Assembly (NCBI GenBank): GCA_044508835.1
Contig: JBIQHD010000065.1
Coordinates: 1 to 6,437, forward strand
Reading direction: 5' to 3'
DNA from: JAKFDI01 sp044508835
GTDB lineage: Bacteria > Pseudomonadota > Gammaproteobacteria > Burkholderiales > Burkholderiaceae_C
Length of the DNA: 6,437 nucleotides
The notes under the pieces are model-generated. The model saw only the letters and a program-made list of their open reading frames with translations, had not been told where the DNA came from and searched no databases. The position numbers and the translations under genes were made by a program. This document shows, piece by piece, positions 5,437 through 6,437 of the stretch (positions are counted from its first letter, which is position 1; the number at the start of each line of letters is the position of its first letter).

Positions 5437-6437
5437 TCAGCGCTTGGGCTGCGTCAGGCGCGGCGTGGGGCGGGCGCCGTCGCGCCGCGGCTCGGGCCGG
5501 GGTGCCGGCGCGTGGGCGCGCGGCGCGCTGCCGGCCGCATCGCGCGGGGCGGGGCGGGCGCCGCCGTGGTGCGCGGGCGGGTGGCCGCCGGCGCGCGCCG
5601 GCTGGGCCGGGCGCGAATCGTGGCGGCCGCGATGGCCGCCGCCCCCGCCGCCATGGCCGGGCCGTCCGCCGCCGCCGCCGCGATGGCCGCCGCGGCCGGC
5701 GCCTTCGCCGATCACCATGCGGCCGAGCACGATGGGCTCGGCCTTCTCGCCGGTGGGCGGCTCGAAGCCGGGCACGGCTTCCTTCGGGATCTCGCGCTTG
5801 ATGAGCCGCTCGATGTCGCGCAGGAAGATGTTCTCGTCCACGCACACCAGCGACACCGCCTCGCCCTGCGCGCCGGCGCGGCCGGTGCGGCCGATGCGGT
5901 GCACGTAGTCCTCGGGCACGTTGGGCAGCTCGAAGTTGACGACGTGCGGCAGCTGGTCGATGTCGATGCCGCGCGCGGCGATGTCGGTGGCGACGAGCAC
6001 CTGCAGGTCGCCGCTCTTGAAGTCGGCCAGCGCCTTGGTGCGCGCGCCCTGGCTCTTGTTGCCGTGGATCGCCATGGCGGTGATGCCGTGCTTCGCCAGG
6101 TGCTCGGCCAGCCGGTTGGCGCCGTGCTTCATGCGCGTGAACACCAGCACCTGGTGCCAGTCGTTCTCCTTGATGAGATGGACCAGCAGCTCCTTCTTCA
6201 TCTCGCGCCCGACCGGGTGCACCTTCTGCGCGATGGTGTCGGCCGTCTGGTTGCGGCGCGCCACCTCGATCAGCGCCGGCTTGTTCAGCAGCCGGTCGGC
6301 CAGCGTCTTGATGTCGTCGCTGAAAGTGGCCGAGAACAGCAGGCTCTGCTTGGCCGCCGGCAGCACGGCCAGCACCTTCTTGATGTCGTGGATGAAGCCC
6401 ATGTCGAGCATGCGGTCGGCTTCGTCGAGCACGAAGA
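5437..6437 (-). CDS. rhlE: DEAD-box ATP-dependent RNA helicase, RhlE type (5' end outside window)
   Basis: Unwinds RNA duplexes with ATP; RhlE proteins act in ribosome assembly and with the RNA degradation machinery. The window holds the last 330 or so residues; the N-terminal part with the Q motif, Walker A and motif Ib lies beyond the right edge. Visible in order: motif II VLDEADRMLDMGF at the edge, motif III SAT (FSATFS), motif IV VLVFTR, motif V ATDIAARGID and motif VI HRIGRTGRAG. After the helicase core comes IPKEAVPGFEP, then a tail of about 90 residues rich in Gly, His, Arg, Pro and Ala, first glycine-rich (GGHRGGGG-type) and then Pro/Ala/Arg-rich. Such basic disordered tails bind RNA in this family. 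The subfamily call rests on the DRMLDMGF and C-terminal pattern; RhlB and SrmB are less likely. It is the first visible gene of the minus-strand series. Confidence 0.92.
   Translation of the reverse strand, partial: FVLDEADRMLDMGFIHDIKKVLAVLPAAKQSLLFSATFSDDIKTLADRLLNKPALIEVARRNQTADTIAQKVHPVGREMKKELLVHLIKENDWHQVLVFTRMKHGANRLAEHLAKHGITAMAIHGNKSQGARTKALADFKSGDLQVLVATDIAARGIDIDQLPHVVNFELPNVPEDYVHRIGRTGRAGAQGEAVSLVCVDENIFLRDIERLIKREIPKEAVPGFEPPTGEKAEPIVLGRMVIGEGAGRGGHRGGGGGRPGHGGGGGGHRGRHDSRPAQPARAGGHPPAHHGGARPAPRDAAGSAPRAHAPAPRPEPRRDGARPTPRLTQPKR
5627..5693. repeat. Direct repeat inside the helicase glycine-rich tail
   Basis: The 16-base sequence CCGCGATGGCCGCCGC occurs at 5627-5642 and again at 5678-5693, a 51-base (17-codon) offset that keeps the reading frame. 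It encodes the repeated Gly-Gly-His-Arg unit of the tail. In-frame repeats like this make the tail prone to length change. Confidence 0.6.

Overview
The window is very GC-rich outside one insertion sequence. All of its convincing genes lie on the minus strand. The base composition, the protein sequences and the gene types fit a beta-proteobacterium of the Burkholderiales (Rubrivivax/Leptothrix/Methylibium-like). This is an inference from protein flavour; no rRNA or other marker gene is present.

Layout, in the direction of transcription (high to low coordinates): the C-terminal two-thirds of a DEAD-box RNA helicase of the RhlE type (runs off the right edge); an atypical short-chain dehydrogenase/NAD(P)-binding protein; a complete metallo-beta-lactamase/beta-CASP RNA-processing nuclease; a membrane protein with an MgtC/SapB domain followed by DUF4010; and a small unrecognised protein rich in Trp and Arg. 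Gaps are 37, 17, 37 and 73 bases with no strong terminator visible, so the five genes are probably co-transcribed at least in part. Helicase plus RNase suggests an RNA-metabolism theme; the other members do not obviously fit it.

Downstream of that block lies an intergenic strip (1336-1447) with two degenerate copies of a dispersed Cys-free, non-coding repeat ending in CGAACGG. Next comes a complete IS630-family element (about 211-1335, TA at both edges). Its transposase is split between two frames at a run of seven A residues. It has imperfect 30-base terminal inverted repeats, and an RNA hairpin overlaps the transposase ribosome-binding site and start codon. The left 204 bases hold no assignable gene and resemble a dispersed GC-rich repeat.

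I see no CRISPR array, tRNA, rRNA or defence system, and nothing that amounts to a new multi-gene system. The most interesting material is the fine structure of the IS element: the +1 frame relation at A7, the start-codon hairpin and the palindromic insertion point.
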